Positions 25,439-34,408 of a DNA stretch of 64,000 bases are shown here, one piece after another; position 1 is the stretch's first letter, and every line of letters begins with the position of its first letter. Position numbers and translations under genes: made by a program. The stretch spans positions 21,685 through 85,684 of the forward strand of contig DAIDHR010000002.1 of assembly GCA_027459605.1 (NCBI GenBank), in the 5' to 3' direction. Source of the stretch: Alphaproteobacteria bacterium (GTDB lineage Bacteria > Pseudomonadota > Alphaproteobacteria > UBA9655). The notes beneath the pieces are model-generated. The model did no database searches. It saw only the letters and a program-made list of their open reading frames with translations, and was not told where the DNA came from.

Positions 25439-26611
25439 TCATTTTTTAAAGAAAGTTTTAACGTTTGTGAGAGTCTGTTCATAGGTTGGAGTATATCTTG
25501 TACATAGGGAAACCTGAGCTGTATCCACTGTTTTTATATCAAACCCTTCTTCTTCATCATATCCCCCGCCAGCATCTTCAAGTTGATCGTTTGTAATATG
25601 AGAAAAGTAATCTCGTTCCGATGAAACCCTAAATATGACTTTGAGTCCGTTCCTTGGGTAGTTTAGGTCTAAGCCGTCCAGTAAGTTTTGTATCTTGCTT
25701 ATGGTTTTTCTTTGAAATAGCTCCTTCTTAAATTTCTGCTGACAATGGCTACAAACATCCCATAATGAATACATATCAAATATGATGGCGTATACCTTAT
25801 CACCCGGTGATAACAATCTTTCAAGTGGCTCCACGGCTAATTGTGGGTGCGCGCCTAGCACTTCATGAAACCATTCTTCGGTATGAAACTTATAAGCTAT
25901 TTCTTTTCCCCTTTGGGTACACTGATCATTAATTTGGTTAAAATTCTTGTGAACTAAATTGGCAGCAGTGTTCCCTGCAATCATTTTTATAGTAGGCAAA
26001 CCAGTTAAGCTAAGCTCTTCAGCAATAAGATTATAAGTTGCCGCATATTGATGATACATAGTCTCTGTTGAGTATGCCTGAGGGCCACTTATAAAGGCTA
26101 ATGCGTTTCCATTCTCTTCAAATCGCAAATATCCTCCCTCAAGGAACTCTCGAGGATCATTGTCTCTTTTAACAACGAAGTTCACAAAGGGGAGAAGAAT
26201 ATTCCTTTTAGATGCATTTGGGTGCGTATCTGATACTTGATAGCAAGCTTTTAAGTGATTTCCAACAAAATTTAACTTTTCATGAATTGTTGCGGGAACT
26301 TCAACGACTTTATTCGGCTTTTTGCTTCCATAATAAATATCAAGGTCATTAACCCACCTAACGCGTGCTGAATCATCTCCCTTTACATAGAGAGATTCAA
26401 CTGTAAGCTTCTTTATTTGGTCGTCTTGAGATCTTTTATATTTTTTGAGATTATTGAAATCCGTATTTTTTTCAGTCTCAAGCTTTCGTTTGCGAGGAGA
26501 AGTTTGCTCAGTAGACTCAAGGCACTTACGGCAAGCGTTACAGTCTTGTTTAAAAGATAGAATGCATAATGAAAATAAGAAAAGGCCTAAAAGTCCATAG
26601 TTCCTTATCAT
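25439..26611 (-). CDS. Secreted, deaminase-like putative effector with basic tract
   Basis: No close family is recognised, but the C-terminal domain carries FHTEEWF (HTE at 243-245) and, 42 residues on, VCSHCQQKF (CSHC at 287-290). A histidine-x-Glu followed by Cys-x-x-Cys on the next helices, here with the strand VYAIIFDMYS between, is the zinc signature of the cytidine-deaminase-like superfamily, which includes bacterial toxin deaminases. The N-terminus has a hydrophobic export signal (about 5-22), then PRKRK (39-43), a nuclear-localisation-like tract. I chose ATG 26611, behind GGGGGA, over ATG 26623. Nucleic acid or protein substrate unknown; fold is inferred from motifs only. Confidence 0.55.
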   Translation of the reverse strand: MIRNYGLLGLFLFSLCILSFKQDCNACRKCLESTEQTSPRKRKLETEKNTDFNNLKKYKRSQDDQIKKLTVESLYVKGDDSARVRWVNDLDIYYGSKKPNKVVEVPATIHEKLNFVGNHLKACYQVSDTHPNASKRNILLPFVNFVVKRDNDPREFLEGGYLRFEENGNALAFISGPQAYSTETMYHQYAATYNLIAEELSLTGLPTIKMIAGNTAANLVHKNFNQINDQCTQRGKEIAYKFHTEEWFHEVLGAHPQLAVEPLERLLSPGDKVYAIIFDMYSLWDVCSHCQQKFKKELFQRKTISKIQNLLDGLDLNYPRNGLKVIFRVSSERDYFSHITNDQLEDAGGGYDEEEGFDIKTVDTAQVSLCTRYTPTYEQTLTNVKTFFKK

Positions 26612-26818
26612 GAATTCCCCCATAATCTGCTTTATTGATTAAATTTAAGATACAGCTTCTTTAGAGCTTTTTCCATCCCTATATCTAATCATTATTTGCT
26701 AATCAGATGAAAAAGCAATGGCATAATATAATAACATTTTACCATAAAGAAGTTTTCACAAAACATACATTTTCTTTTTTTGTGACTTGTCTAATCATTA
26801 AGTTGTAGTCCTCTCTTC

Positions 26819-27649
26819 CTATTTTCTAATTTTTAACAACTGATTTAGCCCTCCCTGAAGAGATTTTTTTGAGTTTAATCGGGTTCTTTTTTCTTGAGGA
26901 TGTTTTTTTACTTTGCTATCAAGGTAAATAACAGGAGGAGGCTCCCCTTCAAGCTCAATCCCAAAGAGGGAGGATAAATCTCCAGTAAGTTGCGTAGCAT
27001 CCTGATCAGAGCTCTCTTTCGATAAGTCTGAAGAGCCAGCCATTGCAATAAGATCTGCATGGTTTGTATCTCGCAAGGTGAATAGATCTTCGGGATGTTC
27101 ATCAAGATGGGCTCCAACTCCATAAAGAACTGCAGCCACGTGCTTACACATATCTGCATAATCATAGCATGAACAGTCCATTTTTATGTTTTCAAGATCA
27201 GGGAACAAGCCTCTCTCTTGATGGGTAATGATCTCCATCACCCCTTTAGAAAATTTACCCTGTAGGAGCTCAATTAAGGATTCAATTTTACCTGCGCACT
27301 CCTTGACAAGAGCCTCCCATTTTTGCGCAAGAACCGGGGCAAACTTAATGGCCACTGTATAGATGGATGATCCACTCACTAAGGCCCTTACCTCCCCAGG
27401 GTTGAGCTTGAGATCAATGACGGACCCATTGCGAACGTATGTCCGACCCCTTGGTAATCTGTTTTCATAATCGCTGTAGGATTCAAGGTGCTTGCACCAG
27501 GCTTTTCCCCAAAAGGTCTTTGCAATGACACGTCCTTCGATGACGATAGGATTAATGAGGTGTCCTTTCTTGATGAGGGATGCAACTTTCTTAGCGGCTT
27601 TCTTTTTTCGTTCCGCAACTGGCACATAAGGCGGATAGTACCAACTCAT
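26819..27649 (-). CDS. SWIM zinc-finger protein
   Basis: SWIM fingers (CxCx(n)CxH) bind DNA or protein. This 276-residue protein starts WYYPPYVPVAERKKKA, has TFWGKAWCKHLESYSDYENR and PRGRTYVRNGSV, and the finger DCSCYDYADMCKHVAAVLYG lies at about 159-178. It belongs to the conserved SWIM proteins encoded beside SNF2 helicases, and indeed the helicase gene is 30 bp upstream on the same strand. The pair presumably acts together on DNA or transcription complexes; the exact job is unknown. Confidence 0.88.
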   Translation of the reverse strand: MSWYYPPYVPVAERKKKAAKKVASLIKKGHLINPIVIEGRVIAKTFWGKAWCKHLESYSDYENRLPRGRTYVRNGSVIDLKLNPGEVRALVSGSSIYTVAIKFAPVLAQKWEALVKECAGKIESLIELLQGKFSKGVMEIITHQERGLFPDLENIKMDCSCYDYADMCKHVAAVLYGVGAHLDEHPEDLFTLRDTNHADLIAMAGSSDLSKESSDQDATQLTGDLSSLFGIELEGEPPPVIYLDSKVKKHPQEKRTRLNSKKSLQGGLNQLLKIRK

Positions 27650-27679
27650 ATGATTATTTCACCTTCCTTGTAGAGACTA

Positions 27680-30568
27680 TCATGAGTTTTCTCCAAGAAC
27701 ACGATGGATGTCAAGTTTCACAATGTCGAGAAGTTCCTCATTACTCAGCTCGGTCAAATTGGTCTCCTTTTCTGAAGTGAGGAGCTCATCTGAAAGATCT
27801 TTTTTAGAGCTCAGTAACCCATCGATTTTTTCTTCAATTGTTCCTTGACAAACAAATTTATGAACAAGAACATTCTTTTTCTGGCCGATACGATAGGCAC
27901 GATCTGTAGCTTGGTTTTCTACAGCCGGATTCCACCATCTATCAAAGTGAATTACATGAGCGGCCTTTGTAAGATTTAGCCCTGTTCCTCCTGCTTTCAG
28001 AGACAAAATAAAAAAGGGGAAGCCTTGTTCTTGCTGAAAAGCTTGCACGAGTTTCGCGCGATCTTTTATTGCTGTTTGTCCATGAAGAGCCAGCCCTTCT
28101 TGTCTAAATACACCAGCAAGAAAGTCATTTAAGGCAGGTATGATCTCACGAAACTGGGTAAAAACAAGGAGTTTTTCTTGTTTTTCTCGAATGGATTCGC
28201 AAATCTCTTTGAGACGGATAAATTTACCACTCTCTTGCTCTTCATACTGGCCATGTCCTAACCATTGGCTCGGATGATTGCAAATTTGCTTAAAGCGTGT
28301 AAGATAGGAGAGTACAAGACCACGGCGTTGAATCCCATCAATGTCTTGCTCAAGCCGGGTTGAGAGCTCATTAAGGGCATGTTGATAAAGAATGATCTGT
28401 TGCTTCGTGAGAGAACAATAAGCTTTTACTTCTGTTTTATCGGGAAGATCTGCAATGATCTGCTTGTCACTCTTCAGGCGTCTTAAAATATAAGGGCTAA
28501 CCAGATGACGAATGGCAGCATAAAAACGTCCTTCACCATTTTTTCCTTTTTCTTCTGAACGCTTAAGCGTTTGTTTCCCATAATTAGAAAACACGCGACT
28601 CGATCCTAAAAGTCCAGGGGCTACAAAATCAAATAATGACCACAGGTCTAAAAGACGATTTTCAACAGGGGTTCCCGTTAAAACAAAGCGAACGTAGCTT
28701 TTTAGTTTCTTAATCGCTTGCGTTTGTTTTGCAGAGGGGTTTTTAATGCTCTGCGCTTCATCAAGAACCACAAGATTCCACGAGAGTTGACTTAACCAAG
28801 GAAGACGATGGACATAGGCATACGTCGTAATCACAAGATCTATACCCGTTAAATCAGGAGAATTTGCTACTTTTTTAGCATTTAAAGCTGAGCTATGTGC
28901 AATCCATATTTTAAGGTCAGGTGCAAACTTGCTGATTTCAGCTTGCCAATTTCCTAAAAGGGACGCCGGAAGAATCAAGAGGCTGGGTCGTTTCTTCTCT
29001 CCTTTAGGAGAAAGATGCTTTACAAGAAGCAATAAGGCTAAAACCTGAACGGTTTTCCCAAGCCCCATATCATCGGCTAGGCATCCCCCTAAACGTAAAT
29101 TATAAAGCCACCACAGCCACTGAACACCCATCTGTTGATAGGGGCGTAGATGAGCCTGCAGATGCTCTCGTAAAAGGGCCTGTACATTCTGATCCTCTGC
29201 TTGTTCGGGATGACGGAGTTTGGACAAAGCCTCATTCAACCAAGGGCCTTCAATAACTTTTGACCATTCTGCCACATCTTCAAGAGAGGCTTCTGTTTGT
29301 TGCCCAAAAGCGCCGGCTAAAAGACGCATCCCTTCTGCAAAAGAAAGTCCTTCTCTTTTAACTTGATTTTCAACGTGTTTCCAATGGGAAAGAACTTGGT
29401 TGAGCTTGTCGTTATCAACCTCCACCCATTGACCTTTTATCTGTACCAGGTGGCCTTGGTCGTGCAGGAGAGCCTCTATTTCTTCTAATGTCAGCTTTTC
29501 TCCATCAGGAAGAGCAAAACCCATATCGAAGTCTAGCAAAGCATCTAGTCCTACGGCACTGGCATTTACGTTCCCTACAGCAACCGTGACTTGAGGTCGA
29601 GGGGGACGTTTAGGATTCCACCAATTCGGAATCTTTACGATGATACCTGCTTCTTCAATTAAAGGGATGTCTTTAAGAAAGCGATGGGCTTCACGGGCGG
29701 TCCAAGCCAGAGGCTTGTAGATAGATCCTGTCTCTACAAGGTGTTTAATAAACGGGCTTTTCTCGGCAGACTTTTGTACAGGGAGAAGCAATGAAAGGAG
29801 GTGGGAGCGTTTCTGCGCGCCTGAATATTCCTTTAAGGCGCGTTCTAAAGGCAGATGTTTAACATCTTGATGCTTCACATCGAGATGCTTAGCATCCTCT
29901 GTGCTCGAGAGACGTGTTGTATAGGTCGCTAAAAAAGCAAAAGGATGGCGTGGATTTGCTTTATTTTCTGCGAGATGGAAACAGACCCGTCCTACTTTAT
30001 TCCAAGCGGGATTATAGGCCACCAGATAATCTTGGAGGCTGTTACCTTCAAAATGTGATATCTCTTCTAACAGGACTTGCGAAAGAACATGCCAAAGGGT
30101 GGTCATGACCTCAGAATTTAAGTATTCCCCTCCACGCATAAAAGGAGCACGCTCTAAATGGGACTCCAACTCAACTAAAAGGGGAGAAAGGCGTAAGATA
30201 TCTTCAGAGGAGAACGTCTCTAACCCCGAAAGCTTACTGACCTCAGTCACAAACAATTTAGAAAATGTCTGCCAATAGGTAAAACTAGGCGGAAGGGGCA
30301 CTCCAAAATCAACCACCCCTAAGCGCAAAAGCCCAGTGGCACTTCCTATGGCAAAAGAATCTTTTATTTTCTCAGCCACGTGTAAAAGAACGGTCTCTTC
30401 ATTTTCTGGATCACTATAGAGATAAAGATGGCCCGTTGGAGAAAGAGAAAGGCTTAAGGGAATGGACAAATTCTTATTTTCTACGGCAGCCCCAGTCAGC
30501 CTGGTAAGCGAGGGCTGTTGCCAGCCCTCGCTCCCATAAGAACCGTGCATGCCTCTTTCGATGCACAC
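27680..30568 (-). CDS. SNF2-family DNA helicase/translocase (5' end altered by group II intron)
   Basis: ATP-driven DNA translocase of the SWI2/SNF2 superfamily. Motifs: I DDMGLGKTVQV, Ia ILPASLLGNW, II VVLDEAQSIKN, III VLTGTPVENRLLDLW, IV-VI VFTQF, LSLKAGGTGLNLT, FDRWWNPAVENQATDRAYRIGQ. The reading frame begins at 30568 inside the intron domain V, so the first 22 or so codons are intron sequence; the native N-terminus seems to be near LSIPLSLSLSPTGHLYLY. TTG 30469 (codon 34) is an alternative start. Translation may need splicing or an internal start. It partners the SWIM gene downstream. Confidence 0.88.
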   Translation of the reverse strand: MCIERGMHGSYGSEGWQQPSLTRLTGAAVENKNLSIPLSLSLSPTGHLYLYSDPENEETVLLHVAEKIKDSFAIGSATGLLRLGVVDFGVPLPPSFTYWQTFSKLFVTEVSKLSGLETFSSEDILRLSPLLVELESHLERAPFMRGGEYLNSEVMTTLWHVLSQVLLEEISHFEGNSLQDYLVAYNPAWNKVGRVCFHLAENKANPRHPFAFLATYTTRLSSTEDAKHLDVKHQDVKHLPLERALKEYSGAQKRSHLLSLLLPVQKSAEKSPFIKHLVETGSIYKPLAWTAREAHRFLKDIPLIEEAGIIVKIPNWWNPKRPPRPQVTVAVGNVNASAVGLDALLDFDMGFALPDGEKLTLEEIEALLHDQGHLVQIKGQWVEVDNDKLNQVLSHWKHVENQVKREGLSFAEGMRLLAGAFGQQTEASLEDVAEWSKVIEGPWLNEALSKLRHPEQAEDQNVQALLREHLQAHLRPYQQMGVQWLWWLYNLRLGGCLADDMGLGKTVQVLALLLLVKHLSPKGEKKRPSLLILPASLLGNWQAEISKFAPDLKIWIAHSSALNAKKVANSPDLTGIDLVITTYAYVHRLPWLSQLSWNLVVLDEAQSIKNPSAKQTQAIKKLKSYVRFVLTGTPVENRLLDLWSLFDFVAPGLLGSSRVFSNYGKQTLKRSEEKGKNGEGRFYAAIRHLVSPYILRRLKSDKQIIADLPDKTEVKAYCSLTKQQIILYQHALNELSTRLEQDIDGIQRRGLVLSYLTRFKQICNHPSQWLGHGQYEEQESGKFIRLKEICESIREKQEKLLVFTQFREIIPALNDFLAGVFRQEGLALHGQTAIKDRAKLVQAFQQEQGFPFFILSLKAGGTGLNLTKAAHVIHFDRWWNPAVENQATDRAYRIGQKKNVLVHKFVCQGTIEEKIDGLLSSKKDLSDELLTSEKETNLTELSNEELLDIVKLDIHRVLGENS

Positions 30569-32612
30569 GGCTCAAGCCTTTCGAAGGCCACCATGTGACC
30601 CGGCTATCTGTTTAACGTCTCTAGTGTTGTTAATGTTCAGGGATTCTTCCTTCTGATTATTCTTGGTTCCCTTCCTTACACGCAATCCTTTGCGTTTTAG
30701 AAAGTATTCCTTAAATTGAGGATCATAAGGAGTAGCCTCAGCCCTTATTTTAACATGCCTACGAATGGGTGTTTTTGCTGCCTTTAAGAGATCTACGAAA
30801 GACACATTGCCCTCCTCATCTCTTATGGTTGCAGAGAATATCCAGTGTTGTAAGCTTTGGGAGCGGAAGTACTTCTTGCACCTCCACAGAGCCCCTTTTT
30901 CTGGATGTCTTCTTTTTATCCATCCCATTGTTGTTTTGAAAATACAGTTATCAACATAGTTGAAAGTTTCCTTGGCCACCACATGACAGAAATAATTCGC
31001 CCAGCCCCTAATCCTTGGATTAAGTTGCCAGATGAGATTTTCTGTTTTTGAAGTTGCACTGGATTTGATCAAACTTCGGATGTTATCCAGGAAAGATTTA
31101 ACGTTTTTCTTGGAGGGCTTGATAAGAAGCTTGCCCTTATACTTGCGTATATTGAATCCAAGAAAATCAAATCCGTCATCCACATGCGTAATTTTGGTTT
31201 TCTGAGGGGAAAGTTCCAAACCACGCTCCTTTAAGAAAGTAACCACGATTGGCATGACCTTGTTTTCCAGGATTTCTTTTGAATCTCCTGTGATAACAAA
31301 ATCATCCGCATAAGAGACTACATTCACCTTATCTCTTTTGGAGGTAGCGCTTTTAATCGTCTCCTCCAAACCGCTTAGAGCGATTACAAGAATTGCAGGT
31401 GAGATTGGGCTCCCTTGCGACACACCTTCAAAGGTAGAATGCAAAGTTCTCTCTTCTATGTAGCCAGCAGTCAGCCATTTGGAAAGAAGCGCCTTATCCA
31501 TAGGAATGTGGCCTAGTAACCAATTTGCTGAAAGGTTATCAAAACAGGCTCGGATATCTCCCTCCAAAATCCAAGGTGCACGATCCTCTCTTGCAAGTAT
31601 TTTAAAACACTGCTCGATAGCATCGGCTGTCGAACGCTTAGGCCTAAAGCCATAGGCATTCTTGTCCGCTATCATTTCCGCTACCGGTTCTAGAGAAAGG
31701 AGATGCAATGCTTGCATACTTCGATCCTTCATAGAGGGTATGGAGAGTGGGCGGCGTCCTTGAGTTTTTGGAATATATATCCTACGCAATGGCAGGGGTT
31801 GGTACCCTCGCCTCTGTAATGAATTCACCGCTTGTATTTTCTGTTCTTGAGTTTCCCAGAGAACTCCATCGACTCCCGGGGTTTTAGCCCCAGAGCTTTG
31901 GGTCACTCTTTTCACTGCCAATAGTTTGGCAAAGAAGGAGTGCGTTAGTATCCACTGTAAAGCTCGCACCTTACCGTGGCGTTTTTCTCGGACAGCCTTT
32001 GCAATACGCATTTGCAGTTGCTCTACTTTCTTCGTGACATGTTGCCAATCGATGGTCTCCCATGTCAGTTCGAAAGCTGAGGATGCACCAGCCAACGATG
32101 TTATCATTGCCGTCATTTGCTTTTCCTCATATGAGTAATTCTCCTTATTCTCTTGCAAAGAAAGACCAGTTGGACGTCGGCCTGCTTTCGCAGAGGGTGA
32201 CATTTAAACCCTTATCCGCTCCATTACAGAACGACATTCGCTTCTTCCAACCTCCCAAACCTGCACAACCATAGGTCATCCTTACGGTAGACTGTCCCTT
32301 ACGGGAGTTGTACAGGGTTTCCACGTTCCGCTTAAAGAAGTAAAATACTGGGTTAGGCGCCTGCTTTTGACCGGGAGGCGTATTGACCACGAGGATGTAT
32401 TTAAGAGACATTTCTCCTACCTCCTTACCTTTTGGTTCAAGTGTAATTCAGCTACTTTCACTTGTTGAAGATAACGATCTTTAACGCAGATTTAGATGTC
32501 TTCGCCATACCAGCTACCTAGCACTCATCCGGTCGTAGCTACCAGAAGGGTTCTCCTCTTGCGATTTGTACCCCGCATGCTTCCATGCCTCGTTACATTG
32601 TTAGGGTCGCTC
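30503..32612 (-). mobile_element. Group II intron inserted at the 5' end of the SNF2 gene
   Basis: Retroelement of about 2.1 kb, read on the minus strand. Domain V is plain at 30540-30573 (minus: GAGCCGTGTGCATCGAAAG then GGCATGCACGGTTC), followed by a domain VI hairpin with AGCGAGGGCTG paired to CAGCCCTCGCT at 30507-30532. The proposed 5' end begins GAGCGACC at 32612, a variation on the usual GUGCG. It encodes a reverse transcriptase in the loop between. Exact boundaries are estimates: +/- a few bases. Confidence 0.85.
30572..32203 (-). CDS. ltrA: Group II intron reverse transcriptase/maturase
   Basis: Protein of 543 residues that helps splicing and copies the intron. RT blocks are visible: KTPGVDGVLW, RRIYIPKTQGRRPLSIPSMKDR, AYGFRPKRSTADAI, WILEGDIRACFDN, GVSQGSPISP and the catalytic VSYADDFVITGD. 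The maturase domain follows (PRIRGWANYFCHVV, about 395). The end, RRHVKIRAEATPYDPQFKEY, corresponds to the region where many relatives have an HNH endonuclease, but no CxxC pairs are seen, so an endonuclease-minus protein is likely. Met-30 (32116) is an alternative start. Confidence 0.92.
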   Translation of the reverse strand: MSPSAKAGRRPTGLSLQENKENYSYEEKQMTAMITSLAGASSAFELTWETIDWQHVTKKVEQLQMRIAKAVREKRHGKVRALQWILTHSFFAKLLAVKRVTQSSGAKTPGVDGVLWETQEQKIQAVNSLQRRGYQPLPLRRIYIPKTQGRRPLSIPSMKDRSMQALHLLSLEPVAEMIADKNAYGFRPKRSTADAIEQCFKILAREDRAPWILEGDIRACFDNLSANWLLGHIPMDKALLSKWLTAGYIEERTLHSTFEGVSQGSPISPAILVIALSGLEETIKSATSKRDKVNVVSYADDFVITGDSKEILENKVMPIVVTFLKERGLELSPQKTKITHVDDGFDFLGFNIRKYKGKLLIKPSKKNVKSFLDNIRSLIKSSATSKTENLIWQLNPRIRGWANYFCHVVAKETFNYVDNCIFKTTMGWIKRRHPEKGALWRCKKYFRSQSLQHWIFSATIRDEEGNVSFVDLLKAAKTPIRRHVKIRAEATPYDPQFKEYFLKRKGLRVRKGTKNNQKEESLNINNTRDVKQIAGSHGGLRKA

Positions 32613-32680
32613 TTTATTCAGACCCCTAGGTTCGTCTAGTGGTATAGATGGTTAGCTATGTTTCCATGTTTACAACTCCT

Positions 32681-32896
32681 TTAAGTAGCTTCGTGTCGCA
32701 GCTTAAATTTCTTCTCATATAAAGTGCGTATAAAGTTAGCAAGAGGTTCTTTCCATGGTTCTTGCTTATGACCCACGATTTTTCCTAATTTGCTTGGATT
32801 TAAGCCTAATTCCATAGCCATTTGAACAGTTGCATCTGAAAGGCGATATTTCTTTTTTGCGTCAATCCATGCTCTTTGTTTTTTTACTTTTTGCAT
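32681..32896 (-). CDS. Conserved small hypothetical protein
   Basis: This 71-residue protein has a pattern I know from many bacteria without a function: AWIDAKKKYRLSDATVQMA, then ELGLNPSKLGKI, HKQEPWKEPL and a C-terminal FIRTLYEKKF. It lies 26 bp downstream of the HicB-like gene on the same strand and just upstream of the intron insertion, so it probably belongs to a small TA-like or regulatory operon (inference). Confidence 0.6.
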   Translation of the reverse strand: MQKVKKQRAWIDAKKKYRLSDATVQMAMELGLNPSKLGKIVGHKQEPWKEPLANFIRTLYEKKFKLRHEAT

Positions 32897-32922
32897 CAGA
32901 TAAGAACTCTCAAGCTATTGGT

Positions 32923-33138
32923 CTACGGAAAAACCTTATCAGACTCTTTGCCATACTTTTTATGCCATTTGATGTAGTCGTCAACAGCATCTTGAAAGGC
33001 TTTGCGTGTTGATGCCACAGATGTTCCTTGAAAAGTAATGACGTCATGAATGTTGGCAACATGCCCCTGAAAAAGATTTGTTTTTTCATCGAAGGAAAAG
33101 TGACCAACGTAACCTTTATATTTTATCATGATTTTCAT
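32923..33138 (-). CDS. HicB-like protein, C-terminally short
   Basis: Resembles the N-terminal (partial RNase H-like) half of HicB antitoxins: IKYKGYVGHFSFDE, FQGHVANIHDVITFQGTS and AFQDAVDDYIKWHKKYGKES. The family usually continues for some 40 residues with a DNA-binding ribbon-helix-helix after a Phe-Ser-Gly motif. Here the frame stops right after SDKVFP, so the DNA-binding part is missing. No HicA toxin gene adjoins. It may be a relic or a single-domain relative. Confidence 0.65.
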   Translation of the reverse strand: MKIMIKYKGYVGHFSFDEKTNLFQGHVANIHDVITFQGTSVASTRKAFQDAVDDYIKWHKKYGKESDKVFP

Positions 33139-33185
33139 TTATAAAGATATGAATTGTATAAATTTCGAGTTTTCCCATGTAACTT

Positions 33186-33632
33186 CTATTTTTTGACAGT
33201 GCGTACTTTCTCAAGTCTCTTCCTAGAGAATTCTTTTTCTGATTCTCTGATTTTCTCGACTTTTTCTCCTCCCAAGCCATATCTAAAGCTTTCTCTCAAA
33301 ATGGCGTGATGATAGAGAGGTGAGCCAACATAAAAAGAAACGATTTCCCTCAAAGATGTTTTTGCCTCTATCCATTTCCCTTCTTTGAGGATATCCTGCA
33401 TAATACCCTTCTTAAGGGGTTTAGGGTTTTTACGGTTAAAGCATTTAGGATAAGTCTTTTCTAACCATTTAACAGAAATGAACTCGCGTTTCTTTTTTTT
33501 GATCGTCCTTTCTAAAAAATTTTGATTCTCCGAAGGTTGTTTTTTTATATCACCTTTTATCCCCATCATCTGATGGATCTTGGCTTGTTTTTCAAAACTT
33601 AAAGGCTTTTTCAAAGAAAGAGTTGATTTCAT
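33186..33632 (-). CDS. ProQ/FinO-domain RNA chaperone
   Basis: ProQ/FinO proteins bind structured RNAs; F-plasmid FinO represses tra expression through the FinP antisense RNA. The domain covers about 52-125: WLEKTYPKCFNRKNPKPLKK, GIMQDIL, LREIVSFYVGSPLYHHAI and FRYGLGGEKVEKI, matching the conserved Lys-Pro-Leu, Tyr-x(2)-Ser and Arg-Tyr-x-Leu positions. Lys-rich extensions flank it. Being on an element with an F-type tra operon, it may set transfer frequency (inference). The 5' leader (33,660-33,690) can form a hairpin. Confidence 0.75.
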   Translation of the reverse strand: MKSTLSLKKPLSFEKQAKIHQMMGIKGDIKKQPSENQNFLERTIKKKKREFISVKWLEKTYPKCFNRKNPKPLKKGIMQDILKEGKWIEAKTSLREIVSFYVGSPLYHHAILRESFRYGLGGEKVEKIRESEKEFSRKRLEKVRTVKK

Positions 33633-33858
33633 ATATCACTATCTAAATATCACCTTATAACAAGCCTTCTTTAGAAGCTCGTTATTTGTAAAACCACTCT
33701 ATCAAAGCTGGCTATCCTGAACAATAGGCTTTTGATAGGGCTTTTTATTGAAACAATATAAATTTTAACTGCCGAAAATGGTTGACTTTTTACAGCAATT
33801 TCCTGAGAATAACGATAGAAATGAAAGTATCCATGAAAAAAAGAAAGGGGAGCTCGCT

Positions 33859-34107
33859 ATGAAATTTCTAAATTGGGGTCATTTTACTTTTAAGACATTT
33901 TCTATGTCACGTAATCGAACACATAAAATTGACTCAGGAAAAAGTCCTCACGTTGGTATGGATCCAAAATCCTGTCATAAAAAAAGTAGCCTTCATAGCG
34001 TTGCTCCATTCAAGCATCATACGACGGGTTTTGGTTTCAACCGTTCACCGTTGAGTCCACTCAATCCATGGTATAATTCATACTTCCCCTCTCGAAACAA
34101 TTGGTGA
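33859..34107 (+). CDS. Small hypothetical protein
   Basis: A frame of 82 residues begins at an ATG with AAAGGGGAG just ahead and reads KFLNWGHFTFKTFSMSRNR. It is His/Ser/Lys-rich and has no recognised domain. The frame is open to 33778, but only the inner start has a ribosome site. It could be a chance frame. Confidence 0.3.
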   Translation: MKFLNWGHFTFKTFSMSRNRTHKIDSGKSPHVGMDPKSCHKKSSLHSVAPFKHHTTGFGFNRSPLSPLNPWYNSYFPSRNNW

Positions 34108-34298
34108 ACGCTTTTTAAAAGAATAAGAATTTCTACCAAATTTTTTTGAGATGGTTGCTCTTACTCCCCTTACACCTCTTTCTTTTTAAGAACGTCGTTC
34201 GATTCGTCTCCATGATGTGAAGTGTGGATAGTTTTACTCTGAAAACGTTTCTGAGTTTTTTCCAAATGTTGTTATAGAGATGAGAAAAAATCTCGTGA

Positions 34299-34393
34299 AT
34301 AAGGGACGCTTATAAGAAAATTATATTCGTCCCTTATAAATTTATATTGACAAATAAGGGACGGATATATAAATCCTATATCCGTCCCTTATT
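34299..34393 (+). promoter_or_regulatory. Promoter with two palindromes upstream of the AAA ATPase gene
   Basis: Four copies of AAGGGACG form two inverted pairs. ATAAGGGACG (34299-34308) pairs with CGTCCCTTAT (34328-34337). AATAAGGGACGGATATA (34353-34369) pairs perfectly with 34377-34393 over 17 bp around a seven-base loop. A -35 TTGACA lies at 34347-34352 and a -10-like TATAAA at 34368, so the second palindrome fills the promoter spacer. The same layout with other bases precedes the paralogue at 61,480. Confidence 0.7.
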
Positions 34394-34408
34394 TTTAAAA
34401 GGCATAGC

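Noticed and set aside
32145..32411. An 88-codon minus-strand frame with a strong ribosome-like site
   Set aside because: It lies in the 5' structured part of the group II intron, overlaps the maturase start and has no protein-like conservation that I can see.
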